Of a DNA stretch of 33,214 nucleotides, positions 1-10,816 are shown piece by piece. The position numbers were made by a program, and so were the translations under genes. The stretch lies in assembly GCA_945648485.1 (NCBI GenBank), contig CALZFR010000005.1, positions 1-33,214 of the forward strand. Direction: 5' to 3'. Below the pieces are notes generated by a model that worked only from the letters and a program-made list of their open reading frames with translations, did no database searches and was not told the origin of the DNA. Within the stretch, counting starts at the first letter, position 1, and every line of letters begins with the position of its first letter. The DNA is from an uncultured Eubacterium sp. GTDB lineage: Bacteria; Bacillota; Clostridia; Lachnospirales; Lachnospiraceae.

Positions 1-810
1 GGTATCGATTATAGTGTAACTCTTGCACCGGAGACACCAGGTATGCTCCTGGCAGGAGGTATACTTGCTTTGTCAGTTTTTATTGTGATGTTTATTGTTA
101 TCAAGAAAAGGTGGAAGGGAAGAGTGCTTCCGTTTTTTCTTGCTTTAGTAACATTCACATTTGTAAGAATTTTTGCTATGCTTGCTGAATCTGCTTTAAT
201 GCTTGTTCCAAGTATTGATGCTGCTTTTGAATATAATCCATCAGCACTTACAGTTGTGGACGTGCTTCTTTCAGCAGTGGGATATGTAGCTGCCAGATGG
301 GTAGTTTCCAATATTCTTATTGAGAGATTTGAGAGACAGGGAGACGTTCTTCTTGCTGGACTTGGACTTGGATTTGGTGATGCCATGCTTTTTGGATTTA
401 CACTTATTTCCAATTATGTATGGTGTATTGCTGTGGACACGGGTTCTCTTGCCCAGGCATTTGAAGGATTGACTGAAAGTGAGGCTCTGACTACTTATCT
501 GTCATTGCAGGAGCTTTTTTATGCACCTGCAATTCTCTGGCTTCTGATGGGAGTAAGTACCGTTATTGATATGGTTCTTCACATTCTTCTTACCATGGTT
601 ATATTCGGTGTGGCTAAGAAACAGGTTCCGTCAGTTTGGCATGCCATATGTGCAGTTATATATATAGGTGTTATCATACCTTTCCAGATGTATGATTATA
701 CGTCAATTACAAGTATTATGATTTGCTTTGCTGTTAAGCTGGTTATATTTGCAGCTGCGGCATATTATATTTCCAAAAATGTGTTCAACAGTATACAGTA
801 CGAGGAGTAA
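1..810 (+). CDS. Multi-pass membrane protein, 5'-truncated by the window edge (possibly YhfC-like)
   Basis: Frame is open from base 1 (GIDYSVTLAPETPG...) through the track ORF at 43; several hydrophobic helices; stop at 808-810. Family assignment is tentative. Confidence 0.6.
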   Translation, partial: GIDYSVTLAPETPGMLLAGGILALSVFIVMFIVIKKRWKGRVLPFFLALVTFTFVRIFAMLAESALMLVPSIDAAFEYNPSALTVVDVLLSAVGYVAARWVVSNILIERFERQGDVLLAGLGLGFGDAMLFGFTLISNYVWCIAVDTGSLAQAFEGLTESEALTTYLSLQELFYAPAILWLLMGVSTVIDMVLHILLTMVIFGVAKKQVPSVWHAICAVIYIGVIIPFQMYDYTSITSIMICFAVKLVIFAAAAYYISKNVFNSIQYEE

Positions 811-812
811 AT

Positions 813-3167
813 GTGGATTACACTAACAAGGATACAGGATTAACTACTAAAAGAGCAGAACAGCTTGCAAAAGCAGGATTGTCCAACTTAGGGATTAAGA
901 ATCAGTCAAAATCAATTCCACAGATTATTGCAGATAATGTATTTACTTACTTTAATCTTATATTTGCAATATTTGCGGGATTACTGATTTTGGTAAAGTC
1001 ATACATTAATATGACATTTCTGCCTATAGTCATTATTAATTCTCTGATAGGAATTATCCAGGAAATCCGTACCAAGCTGGTTCTTGATAAGCTGACTCTG
1101 CTGTCAGCTCCAACATCAAGGGTTATTCGTGATGGAAAGCTTTCTGAGATTATGTCAGAACAACTTGTGAAGGGAGATCTCTGCGTTTTTGAAGCAGGGG
1201 ACCAGATATGTGCGGATGCCAGGGTGGCAACAGGTTCTGTAAGGGTTAATGAATCTTTGGTAACAGGTGAATCAGATGAAATAATCAAGCTTCCGGGGGA
1301 CAGTCTGCTTTCCGGAAGCTTTGTTGCATCCGGAAGCTGCCGGGCAGTTCTTACTAATGTGGGACTTGATTCCTATGTTTCAAGGCTGGCTGTTGAGGCC
1401 AAGGCTTCCAGAGGAAAGCAGCAGACTGACATGATGCGCTCCCTGGACAGGTTGGTTAAGATAATAGGGATTGTAATCATACCTATAGGTATTCTTATGT
1501 TTGTGCAGAATTATTTCTTTCTTGGTGCTGGTCTGCAGCAAAGTGTTGTGGCGGTAATAGCAGCCCTGGTGGGAATGATACCGGAGGGACTTTACCTTCT
1601 TGCCTCAGTGGCACTTGTTGTAAGTGTGCTAAGACTTGGAAAGAAAAATGTGCTGGTTCACGAGATGCCTTGCGTTGAGACATTGGCAAGAGTTAATGTG
1701 CTATGTGTTGATAAGACAGGAACTATAACGGAGAATAAGATGTCTGTGGCAGATATAATTCCTCTTAATGCAGACGAAGGGAATAAATCAGAAGAGATTC
1801 CGGGAGATTCTAATGTTCATGAGATGATCGGCAATCTTGTAGCAGCCCTTAATTGTGATAACGCAACCATTGAGGCATTAAAAGAGTATTTTACCAGGGA
1901 GCCATCCATGGCTGCAGAGACGATATATGGTTTCTCTTCTGAAACCAAATACAGTGGGGCTGTTATGTCTGACGGAAATAATCTGGTTCTGGGAGCACCG
2001 GAAAAGCTTCTTCTTGAAGACTATCCTCTTTACAAGGATGAAATAGTTTCACTGTCATCAAGAGGATTCCGCGTTCTTGTTTTTGGAGTATATGAAGGTT
2101 TTCTTGATGGAAAACCTCTTTTAAGGCCGGTTAAACCACTGGCAATAGTGACACTGTGGAATGCAATACGTCCTGAGGCAAGGGCAACATTCCAGTATTT
2201 TAAGGATCAGGGAGTGGATATCAAGGTTATATCAGGAGATAATCCTGTAACAGTTTCATATGTTGCCAGATCTGCAGGAATTGCAGGGGCAGATTCTTAT
2301 GTGGATGCCACAGAACTGGTTACTGAAGCTGATTTTGCCAGGGCTGTTAAACAGTACACAGTGTTTGGCAGAGTGTCGCCTGAACAGAAAAGAAAACTGG
2401 TAAATGCCATTAAAGCAGATGGAAATGTTGTTGCAATGACAGGGGATGGGGTTAATGATGTTCTTGCATTAAAGGATGCTGACTGCAGCATAGCATTTGG
2501 TTCAGGAAGCGATGCGGCATGTAATGCTGCTCAGATAGTACTTGTTGATTCGGATTTCGCATGTATGCCATCAGTAGTGGCAGAGGGGAGACGTGTTGTC
2601 AACAATATCCAGCGTACAGCCTCATTGTTTCTGGTGAAAAACATTTTCTCCATGATGCTTTCTGTATTTTCGTTGTTTACAGGCAATGTGTATCCATTGT
2701 ATCCAACCCAGTTGTCACTTCTTGGAGCATTTACCATAGGAGCACCGGGATTCTTACTTGCACTGCAGCCAAGCCACAGCCGCATAACAGGCAGGTTCCT
2801 AAGGAACGTGTGCGTTAAGGCCCTGCCTGCGGCTTTGACAGATTTTATTCTGGTGGCTGTATACACTGTAATCGGAATGCACTCAGAGTTGTCGCATCAA
2901 CAGATATCCACTACAGTTATATTTATTCTGCTTACTGTGGGAATGGCAGAACTGGTAAGAGTATGCCGGCCTTTTGACTGGATAAGGATTATAATATGCA
3001 CCTGCATGGCAGCAGGTATAGTTCTTTCAGTCTTATTTGCCGGAAATATATTTGCCATATCGCCACTGGGACCACGGCTCATGTGGCAGACAATGTGGGG
3101 AATGATTGGTGCTGTTCCTATATTTTATTTTAACTGCAAGGTTATTAACAGGATATTTAACCGTTAG
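813..3167 (+). CDS. HAD-IC family cation-translocating P-type ATPase (CtpE-like)
   Basis: Motifs VTGES, DKTGTITENKM, MTGDGVNDVLALKDADCSIAFGSGSDAA and membrane motif IPEGL; GTG start immediately after the preceding stop. Confidence 0.9.
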   Translation: MDYTNKDTGLTTKRAEQLAKAGLSNLGIKNQSKSIPQIIADNVFTYFNLIFAIFAGLLILVKSYINMTFLPIVIINSLIGIIQEIRTKLVLDKLTLLSAPTSRVIRDGKLSEIMSEQLVKGDLCVFEAGDQICADARVATGSVRVNESLVTGESDEIIKLPGDSLLSGSFVASGSCRAVLTNVGLDSYVSRLAVEAKASRGKQQTDMMRSLDRLVKIIGIVIIPIGILMFVQNYFFLGAGLQQSVVAVIAALVGMIPEGLYLLASVALVVSVLRLGKKNVLVHEMPCVETLARVNVLCVDKTGTITENKMSVADIIPLNADEGNKSEEIPGDSNVHEMIGNLVAALNCDNATIEALKEYFTREPSMAAETIYGFSSETKYSGAVMSDGNNLVLGAPEKLLLEDYPLYKDEIVSLSSRGFRVLVFGVYEGFLDGKPLLRPVKPLAIVTLWNAIRPEARATFQYFKDQGVDIKVISGDNPVTVSYVARSAGIAGADSYVDATELVTEADFARAVKQYTVFGRVSPEQKRKLVNAIKADGNVVAMTGDGVNDVLALKDADCSIAFGSGSDAACNAAQIVLVDSDFACMPSVVAEGRRVVNNIQRTASLFLVKNIFSMMLSVFSLFTGNVYPLYPTQLSLLGAFTIGAPGFLLALQPSHSRITGRFLRNVCVKALPAALTDFILVAVYTVIGMHSELSHQQISTTVIFILLTVGMAELVRVCRPFDWIRIIICTCMAAGIVLSVLFAGNIFAISPLGPRLMWQTMWGMIGAVPIFYFNCKVINRIFNR

Positions 3168-4179
3168 GGACATTTTTTGAGAATGTTGTGTTGACAAGCT
3201 TCTCATAAGGGGCATCACCTGTTAATTCTCCTGAAGATTTAAGGATATCCTTAAGGAGTTTATATGCTTCTTCTGTGAATACAGTGTCTTCTTTCCATGT
3301 ATCCTGTGATTTATATCTCTCAACGATTGTGGTAATAGTTTCAATGTCGTTCTCAGGGAACTGTGGTGAGATAATTCTGGCGATTTCCTCAGAACTGTGG
3401 CTGTTTACATAGTCAAGACCCTTTTGGATTGCATTTGTAAATGCCTGGATTATTTCAGGATGTTTTTCGATATAGCTTACTTTTGCACAGTATGCAGTGT
3501 ATGGTACATATCCACTCTCCACGCCAAGAGAAGCAACAACATATCCTTTTCCTTCCTGCTCAAGAGTAGTGGCAGTAGGCTCAAACTCTACAGTGAAGTC
3601 TGCCAGACCAGAGGCAAATGCCGCAGCAGTAGAACCAAAATCTACATTTTTAATTATGGTTAAATCTTTCTCTGGATTGATTCCGTTTTTCTTAAGGATG
3701 TATTCCAGAAGCATTTGTGGCATGCCGCCCTGACGTCCTCCGATAATGGTACAGTATCTGATGTCATCCCATGAGAAGTCTTTCATTTCTTCCCTTGATA
3801 CAAGGAAGTTTCCTGCTCTCTGGGTAAGCTGGGCAAAATTCACGGCATAATCTTTAGAACCTCCTTCGTATACGTAGATGGAGGATTCTGAGCCCATAAA
3901 TCCAATGTCAGCATCTCCGCTCACAAGAGAAGTCATGACTTTGTCGGCTCCGAATCCGGTCACAAGATTGATGGACAGCCCTTCTTCTTCAAAATATCCG
4001 GATTCAATGGCAACATACTGGGGTGCGTAGAATATAGAATGAGCAACTTCATTTAATGTGATGGTTTTAAGTGAACCACTTTCATTATCTTTTGTTGTGC
4101 AGCCCAAACAGCCTGCCAGCGTGACTAATACAAGCAGAATGACTGTGAATCTCATGACAGTTTTCAGATTTTTTTTCAT
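3157..4179 (-). CDS. ABC transporter substrate-binding lipoprotein, NitT/TauT/SsuA/ThiY-like
   Basis: N-terminal signal with lipobox-like LVTLAGCLGC; periplasmic-binding-protein features (YAPQYVAIESGYFEEEGLSINLV, GADKVMTSLVSGDADIGFMG). Confidence 0.85.
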   Translation of the reverse strand: MKKNLKTVMRFTVILLVLVTLAGCLGCTTKDNESGSLKTITLNEVAHSIFYAPQYVAIESGYFEEEGLSINLVTGFGADKVMTSLVSGDADIGFMGSESSIYVYEGGSKDYAVNFAQLTQRAGNFLVSREEMKDFSWDDIRYCTIIGGRQGGMPQMLLEYILKKNGINPEKDLTIIKNVDFGSTAAAFASGLADFTVEFEPTATTLEQEGKGYVVASLGVESGYVPYTAYCAKVSYIEKHPEIIQAFTNAIQKGLDYVNSHSSEEIARIISPQFPENDIETITTIVERYKSQDTWKEDTVFTEEAYKLLKDILKSSGELTGDAPYEKLVNTTFSKNVPNG

Positions 4180-4195
4180 ATTATCTCCTTTCTAT

Positions 4196-4223
4196 CTTAT
4201 ATCATCATATTATGCAGTAACAA
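4196..4223 (-). promoter_or_regulatory. Candidate sigma-A promoter for the substrate-binding protein gene
   Basis: On the - strand: TTGTTA (4223-4218), 16-nt spacer, TATAAG (4201-4196). Confidence 0.45.
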
Positions 4224-4366
4224 AAAAACTGTTTATATTTTTAAATTAGGACAAAAATCTGTATATATTAAATATAAAAGTTGTTTCTTATTTTGTCCTT
4301 TTATGTTACAATTACCTAAAGAAGTGTTAGTTTTCAGTACAAATCGCAGTTTAGGAGGACGTTCGT

Positions 4367-5776
4367 ATGTTTGGAAAGAAGAAAACAGATGGAGCTGTAT
4401 CCGGCAATGACATGAATCTTCTGATGGAGATGATGGACAAAGTTATTGCAGGAGAATACGGAGATGTGGATACATCATTATTCTCTAATCCTGCATATGG
4501 AGCAAAGCTTAACGAGTTGATTCACGCCTTTAAGAAAGCCAATAACAACTTTGTTATGAGACTTAATGAAGCTATGGAGTCAATTGGTGACAATTCGTAT
4601 GTTAAGAATACTATGGATCAGGTTCAGTCACAGACTACATCTATTGCAGAGATGGAAAGCGCAAGCCAGGGTCTTGCGGATTCTATCAATGGAATATCTG
4701 TTTCAATGGATGGTATACGTGACAGCACACATGAGATGCTTGCAGCTGTGCAGAACAGTACAGCTAATATGAATGAGAGTATCAGGGTTGTTAATGAGTC
4801 ATTTGAGAAGATTAATATAATTAATAAGCAGGTACAGGATTTCAAGGAAAAAATTGATAAAATTGGTGAGATTGTAGATATTGTTAAGAAGGTGGCAAGC
4901 CAGAGTAACCTTCTTGCTCTTAATGCGTCTATTGAGGCGGCGAGAGCCGGAGAGGCAGGCAAGGGATTTGCTGTAGTTGCTGAACAGGTTAGAAGACTTT
5001 CAATTAATACATCTGAATCAGCCGAGGACATTGTTAAGTATGTTAATGAGCTTGAGAAGGATATTGATGTTCTTGCAACATCAATGAATGAAACAACTGC
5101 CAAGCTTTCAGAAGGCAATGAGAAGGTTGAAACATCACTGGATGACATTGAGATTATGGCAAACCAGATGGAGGCTGTTAAGAACAAGGTTGATGAAGTG
5201 TTTGATGATATTGACAAGCAGACATCACTTACTAAGGCATTTAACAAGGAAGTTGCCAATATCGCATCAAGTTATGATGAACTTTCACGCTGTTGTGTTG
5301 AACAGGGTACTCATGTATATAAGATTGGCCGTTACATTGATACTGCAAGAAGTGATATGGTGAGAGGCTTTGCCGAGGTTACACTTCAGGATTGGTTAAG
5401 AATATATGAGATTGACCATTTTATCCTAATGTGGAGAGTATACAACAATCTTATGGATTTCGAGCATCTTAAGATTACCCAGCTTAATAATAATACTTCA
5501 TGTAAGCTTGGTAAGTGGATTGGAAGCCAGACAGATCCTGTTGTAACAGGAAGCCCTGAATTCAAGGCTGTTGTTGATACTCATAATAATGTACATAAGT
5601 GGGCAACAGAGTCATGGAAGGCAAAGGATGCAGGCGATACCAAGATGGCTATGGAATACTTTAATAAAACCTATGATGCATTCTTTAAGTATCAGGCTGC
5701 TATCAGGAAGCTTGGTGACTTTTACGGTACTTTAGGATATACAGATAAGACAGAGATAGTTGTGTTCCGTAAGTAA
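4367..5776 (+). CDS. Soluble methyl-accepting chemotaxis protein with C-terminal CZB (zinc-binding) domain
   Basis: Signaling hairpin tip ...[34 protein letters not shown]-terminal CKLGKW and HNNVHKW CZB-type motifs; no transmembrane segment evident. Confidence 0.9.
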   Translation: MFGKKKTDGAVSGNDMNLLMEMMDKVIAGEYGDVDTSLFSNPAYGAKLNELIHAFKKANNNFVMRLNEAMESIGDNSYVKNTMDQVQSQTTSIAEMESASQGLADSINGISVSMDGIRDSTHEMLAAVQNSTANMNESIRVVNESFEKINIINKQVQDFKEKIDKIGEIVDIVKKVASQSNLLALNASIEAARAGEAGKGFAVVAEQVRRLSINTSESAEDIVKYVNELEKDIDVLATSMNETTAKLSEGNEKVETSLDDIEIMANQMEAVKNKVDEVFDDIDKQTSLTKAFNKEVANIASSYDELSRCCVEQGTHVYKIGRYIDTARSDMVRGFAEVTLQDWLRIYEIDHFILMWRVYNNLMDFEHLKITQLNNNTSCKLGKWIGSQTDPVVTGSPEFKAVVDTHNNVHKWATESWKAKDAGDTKMAMEYFNKTYDAFFKYQAAIRKLGDFYGTLGYTDKTEIVVFRK

Positions 5777-5830
5777 TTTGTGTATACTTAAGCTTGTGCA
5801 TTGACGCAGTCATTAAAACTATTATGAATA

Positions 5831-5881
5831 ATAGCTGCTATAGACGTAATCTGCATAGATGCGTGTGTGGCAGCTTTTATT
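5831..5881 (+). terminator. Candidate intrinsic terminator after the chemoreceptor gene
   Basis: AGCTGC (5833-5838) pairs with GCAGCT (5870-5875); interior also pairs with wobbles; followed by TTTTATT. Confidence 0.5.
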
Positions 5882-5981
5882 AAAGGATGCAGCTTGTGTG
5901 ACTATGCAGTATGGAGATGGTTAAGTCCTGGGATGTCTGATGTTGATGTTGTAAGTATAATATGTTGGAGATAGATATGAT

Positions 5982-6854
5982 ATGAAAAAGCTTAGAAAAG
6001 ATGAGCCATGCTGGTGCAAAAGTAATAAGCCATATGGACAGTGTCATATGGAATTTGACAGAAGAATTGATATGTACAGAAAGAAGTTTCATACAGTTCC
6101 ACCAAGAAATATAATAAAGAATGAAGAACAGCTGAGGGGTATGAGAGAAAGCTCTAAAATTAACGTGGCTGTACTTGATTATGTGGCAAAACACATTAAG
6201 GCAGGTATAACCACGGAAGATATTGACAGAATGGTTTACGAGAAGACAACTGCAATGGGAGGAATTCCTGCACCATTGAATTATGAAGGGTTTCCGAAAT
6301 CAGTCTGCACATCACTTAATGACCAGGTGTGCCACGGAATTCCATCGAGCAATGTCGAACTGGTTGATGGAGATATAATTAATGTGGATTGTTCAACAAT
6401 TCTGAATGGATATTATTCGGATTCATCAAGAATGTTCTGTATAGGTGATGTATCACCGGAAAACAGAAAGCTGGTAGATGTTGCCAGAGAATGTGTCCAG
6501 CTTGGACTTGAACAGGTACGTCCATGGGGACATCTGGGAGATGTGGCTGCAGCCATTAATGACCATGCCAGGAAGAATGGCTACACAGTAGTGAGACAGG
6601 TAGGAGGACATGGAATAGGACTGGAATTTCATGAAACTCCATTTGTAAGCTATGTAATCAAAAAGGGAACTGGAATGGTTATGGCACCAGGAATGGTATT
6701 TACCATTGAACCTATGGTTAATATGGGAAGTGATGAAATCTATATTGATGATTCCAATGGATGGACTATATATACAGAGGATGAGCTGCCAAGTGCCCAG
6801 TGGGAAATCATGGTTCTTGTTACAGATTCAGGGTATGAGGTATTAAGCTGGTAG
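5982..6854 (+). CDS. map: Type I methionine aminopeptidase with N-terminal SEC-C zinc motif
   Basis: N-terminus CWCKSNKPYGQCH; MAP fold motifs VCHGIP, DGDIINVDCS, GGHGIGLEFHE, FTIEPM. Confidence 0.92.
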   Translation: MKKLRKDEPCWCKSNKPYGQCHMEFDRRIDMYRKKFHTVPPRNIIKNEEQLRGMRESSKINVAVLDYVAKHIKAGITTEDIDRMVYEKTTAMGGIPAPLNYEGFPKSVCTSLNDQVCHGIPSSNVELVDGDIINVDCSTILNGYYSDSSRMFCIGDVSPENRKLVDVARECVQLGLEQVRPWGHLGDVAAAINDHARKNGYTVVRQVGGHGIGLEFHETPFVSYVIKKGTGMVMAPGMVFTIEPMVNMGSDEIYIDDSNGWTIYTEDELPSAQWEIMVLVTDSGYEVLSW

Positions 6855-6896
6855 GAAACTCACAGAAATCAGATATTAAGCGGAATGGAGATTATT

Positions 6897-7406
6897 ATGT
6901 ATAACGTTGCGGTTGAACAGATAATAAGTGTTACACCACCAAAGAAATCAATACTATATAAAGTTATTTTGATTATTGCATGTATTCTGGCGGTTACTAC
7001 AATACCATCAACAGGTCTGTTTGGGCTTTTACTTCTTGTGGTTCTCGTATTATTTACCATATTCGTGTTCAGATATTACAAGGCAGAATATGAGTACTCC
7101 CTGGTAGATGGTGAATTGACAATTGAAAGAATCATGGCTAAGACATCAAGAAAAAGATGTGGAGTATACTCTATAAGTAAGGCTAAACTGGTGGCAAGAC
7201 CTGATTCTAATGATGCTTTAAGACTGGAGCACATGGATTACAGAACAAGCAGGTATATTTCAGAGGATGCAGACAATAACAGTATTGTAGTTGTATACAC
7301 ATACAACAGCAGAAATGAGATGGAAAGACTGTACATCCAGCCTGATGAAAGGATGCTTCAGGCTATTGCTGGTTGTGTTGGGAGAGATGTATATAAAATT
7401 AATTGA
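6897..7406 (+). CDS. Small two-helix membrane protein (DUF6106-like)
   Basis: ORF 6885-7406; ATG at 6897 has the better-spaced SD (GGAATGGAG); N-terminal hydrophobic pair of helices. Confidence 0.65.
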   Translation: MYNVAVEQIISVTPPKKSILYKVILIIACILAVTTIPSTGLFGLLLLVVLVLFTIFVFRYYKAEYEYSLVDGELTIERIMAKTSRKRCGVYSISKAKLVARPDSNDALRLEHMDYRTSRYISEDADNNSIVVVYTYNSRNEMERLYIQPDERMLQAIAGCVGRDVYKIN

Positions 7407-7431
7407 CAAACATAAGCACCGATGATATACT
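7403..7431 (+). promoter_or_regulatory. Sigma-A promoter for guaB
   Basis: TTGACA (7403-7408), 17-nt spacer, TATACT (7426-7431); the -35 overlaps the stop codon of the upstream gene. Confidence 0.75.
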
Positions 7432-7480
7432 AACTGTCAATATATTTAAAGAAATTCCAGCAAAGAAGCTGGCGTGCAGT

Positions 7481-7516
7481 AAGATATCCGGTACATTTAT
7501 ATGTTCGGATATTTTT
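7481..7516 (+). terminator. Terminator-like hairpin in the guaB leader
   Basis: ATATCCG (7484-7490) pairs with CGGATAT (7506-7512), extended inside by ACAT/ATGT, followed by a T run. Confidence 0.55.
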
Positions 7517-7554
7517 ACATAGTAAGATACATTATTAAAGAAAGAGAGGATTAA

Positions 7555-9021
<1,467 letters not shown>

Positions 9022-9084
9022 TATGTCATATATCCGGATTCTTACATAATAGTGGGAATCCATAGACAGGGATAAATTAAATAT

Positions 9085-9126
9085 AACAGACATTTTCGCA
9101 ATTCGGTGAAGATGTCTGTTTTTTAT
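9085..9126 (+). terminator. Intrinsic terminator after guaB
   Basis: AACAGACAT...ATGTCTGTT stem with inner TTCGC/GGTGAA pairing, followed by a T run. Confidence 0.8.
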
Positions 9127-9154
9127 TGCAAAGTTATTTATATTAGAGTATATT
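9126..9154 (+). promoter_or_regulatory. Candidate sigma-A promoter for the cheX-like gene
   Basis: TTGCAA (9126-9131), 17-nt spacer, TATATT (9149-9154). Confidence 0.5.
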
Positions 9155-9190
9155 AAATGTAACTGTAAAATAGATGATGGGAGTTTATTA

Positions 9191-9685
9191 ATGAAAGAAG
9201 ATGTTATGTCAAAGTTTGTTACGTTTAATGATAACAAATATATGATTCAACTCCAGAGCATTCTTAAGAGTATGAAATATTACATGAAGGATGATTTATC
9301 ACTAGAGAAGGTAACTACTACTGGCTCGTTTAATGGTAAATATATTGGCTGTCAGATTATGGATGGTGACCAGGAGATATTCTTTGGCATCAGCGGGGAG
9401 GACGAGACATTGTTAGAGATAGCCTCTGTATTTGCAAGATATGAGTTTGATACCTTTGATGAAGATGCCTATGATGCAATATGTGAGCTTATTAACTGTG
9501 TGAATGGGGCTATGGCAGTGTGTCTTGAGGACAGGGATATTAGGTGTGAGCTTAAACCACCAGTGTTTTACTGCAATGTTTCTGTAAACGGAAGGGATAA
9601 CTTCTGTATTCTTGACATGAAACTTAAGGGACGGGATTTTAGTATAATCCTGGCAGTTGATGATGGGATAATAATTAGCAGATGA
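9191..9685 (+). CDS. CheX-like chemotaxis phosphatase-family protein
   Basis: CheC/CheX/FliY-type ExxN signature in CELINCVNGA; immediately followed by a CheY-type gene. Confidence 0.7.
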   Translation: MKEDVMSKFVTFNDNKYMIQLQSILKSMKYYMKDDLSLEKVTTTGSFNGKYIGCQIMDGDQEIFFGISGEDETLLEIASVFARYEFDTFDEDAYDAICELINCVNGAMAVCLEDRDIRCELKPPVFYCNVSVNGRDNFCILDMKLKGRDFSIILAVDDGIIISR

Positions 9686-9697
9686 GGAGAGGGGATA

Positions 9698-10060
9698 ATG
9701 GCAAAGATATTAATTGTTGATGATTCTAAGACTTCGAGAAGATTTTTAAAGGATATGCTGGTTTCCGCCGGACATGAGGTTGTTGCAGAGGCGTTGAACG
9801 GACAGGAAGGAATTGATAAATATTTCGAATATATGCCTGATCTGGTAACCATGGATATTACCATGCCTGGAAAGGATGGAATTACAGCTTTGACTGAGAT
9901 AATTGAGAGAGATTCCAAGGCAAGGATTATTATGGTTACAGCAGCAGGACAGAAGTCTAATATGATAGAGGCCTTAAAGCGTGGGGCTTCAGACTTTATT
10001 CAGAAACCATTTGAGGCTAATATTATAATTGATGTAATTAAAAAGGTGCTTGAGGAATAA
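9698..10060 (+). CDS. Single-domain response regulator, CheY-like
   Basis: ILIVDDSKTSRRFL, DLVTMDITMPGKDGI, MVTAAGQ, FIQKPF. Confidence 0.93.
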   Translation: MAKILIVDDSKTSRRFLKDMLVSAGHEVVAEALNGQEGIDKYFEYMPDLVTMDITMPGKDGITALTEIIERDSKARIIMVTAAGQKSNMIEALKRGASDFIQKPFEANIIIDVIKKVLEE

Positions 10061-10800
10061 TGAGTAATTATGTAATGGTTATCCAGTATGACGGAGGAAG
10101 ATATGACGGCTGGCAGCGTATGGGTAACGAAAGAAGCGATAATACGGTGCAGGGAAAGATTGCAGAAGTATTGAGGCGCATGACTGGAAGTGAACCTGAG
10201 ATTAATTGTGGCTGTAGAACAGAAAAAGGTGTTCATGCTTATGGACAGGTCATTAATGTAAGAATTGATAATGATGGTACTTCACCTGTGGAGTTAAAGA
10301 ATTATCTTAGCAGGTATCTTCCAAGAGATATTGGCGTGATTAGTGTGGACAGGGCTGATGACAGGTTTCATGCACAGCTCAACGCCAGAAGTGCGGAATA
10401 TATGTACAGGCTCGATGTAGGAAAGAATCCGGATGTGTTCATGAGAAGATATGCATATCATACATTTGACATGCCGGATATCGATGCCATGAGAAAGGCT
10501 GCATCATATTTTATTGGAGAACATGATTATAAGCTGTTTACAACGGCTAAGAAAAGCAAAAGTACAGTAAGGAATATTGAAGATATCCAGATAGAACATA
10601 AGGGGAATGAAGTGACTATAAGGATTATTGCCAATGATTTTATGCATAATATGGCAAGACTTATGGTAGGAATGCTGCTGGATGTAGGCGGAGGACTTAA
10701 GAAGCCTGAGACAGTAAAGGATGCCCTGGAACTTAAAAGTGTTACTATGTCATTTCCGGCAGAGGCTTATGGTCTTTTTCTTGAGAAAGTGAATTATTAA
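10060..10800 (+). CDS. truA: tRNA pseudouridine synthase A
   Basis: YDGGRYDGWQ, CGCRTEKGVHAYGQV, FHAQLNARSAEYMYR, NDFMHNMARLMVG; starts within the stop of the preceding gene (TAATG). Confidence 0.93.
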   Translation: MSNYVMVIQYDGGRYDGWQRMGNERSDNTVQGKIAEVLRRMTGSEPEINCGCRTEKGVHAYGQVINVRIDNDGTSPVELKNYLSRYLPRDIGVISVDRADDRFHAQLNARSAEYMYRLDVGKNPDVFMRRYAYHTFDMPDIDAMRKAASYFIGEHDYKLFTTAKKSKSTVRNIEDIQIEHKGNEVTIRIIANDFMHNMARLMVGMLLDVGGGLKKPETVKDALELKSVTMSFPAEAYGLFLEKVNY

Positions 10801-10816
10801 CAGGATGGTATAACAG

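Noticed and set aside
9-413. 134-aa - strand ORF at the window start
   Set aside because: Antisense to a well-supported membrane protein frame; low-complexity Ser/Thr/Pro composition.
4624-5259. 211-aa antisense ORF on the - strand
   Set aside because: Fully antisense to the chemoreceptor coiled coil; Ser/Leu-biased composition is the usual shadow of the sense codons; no start signal.
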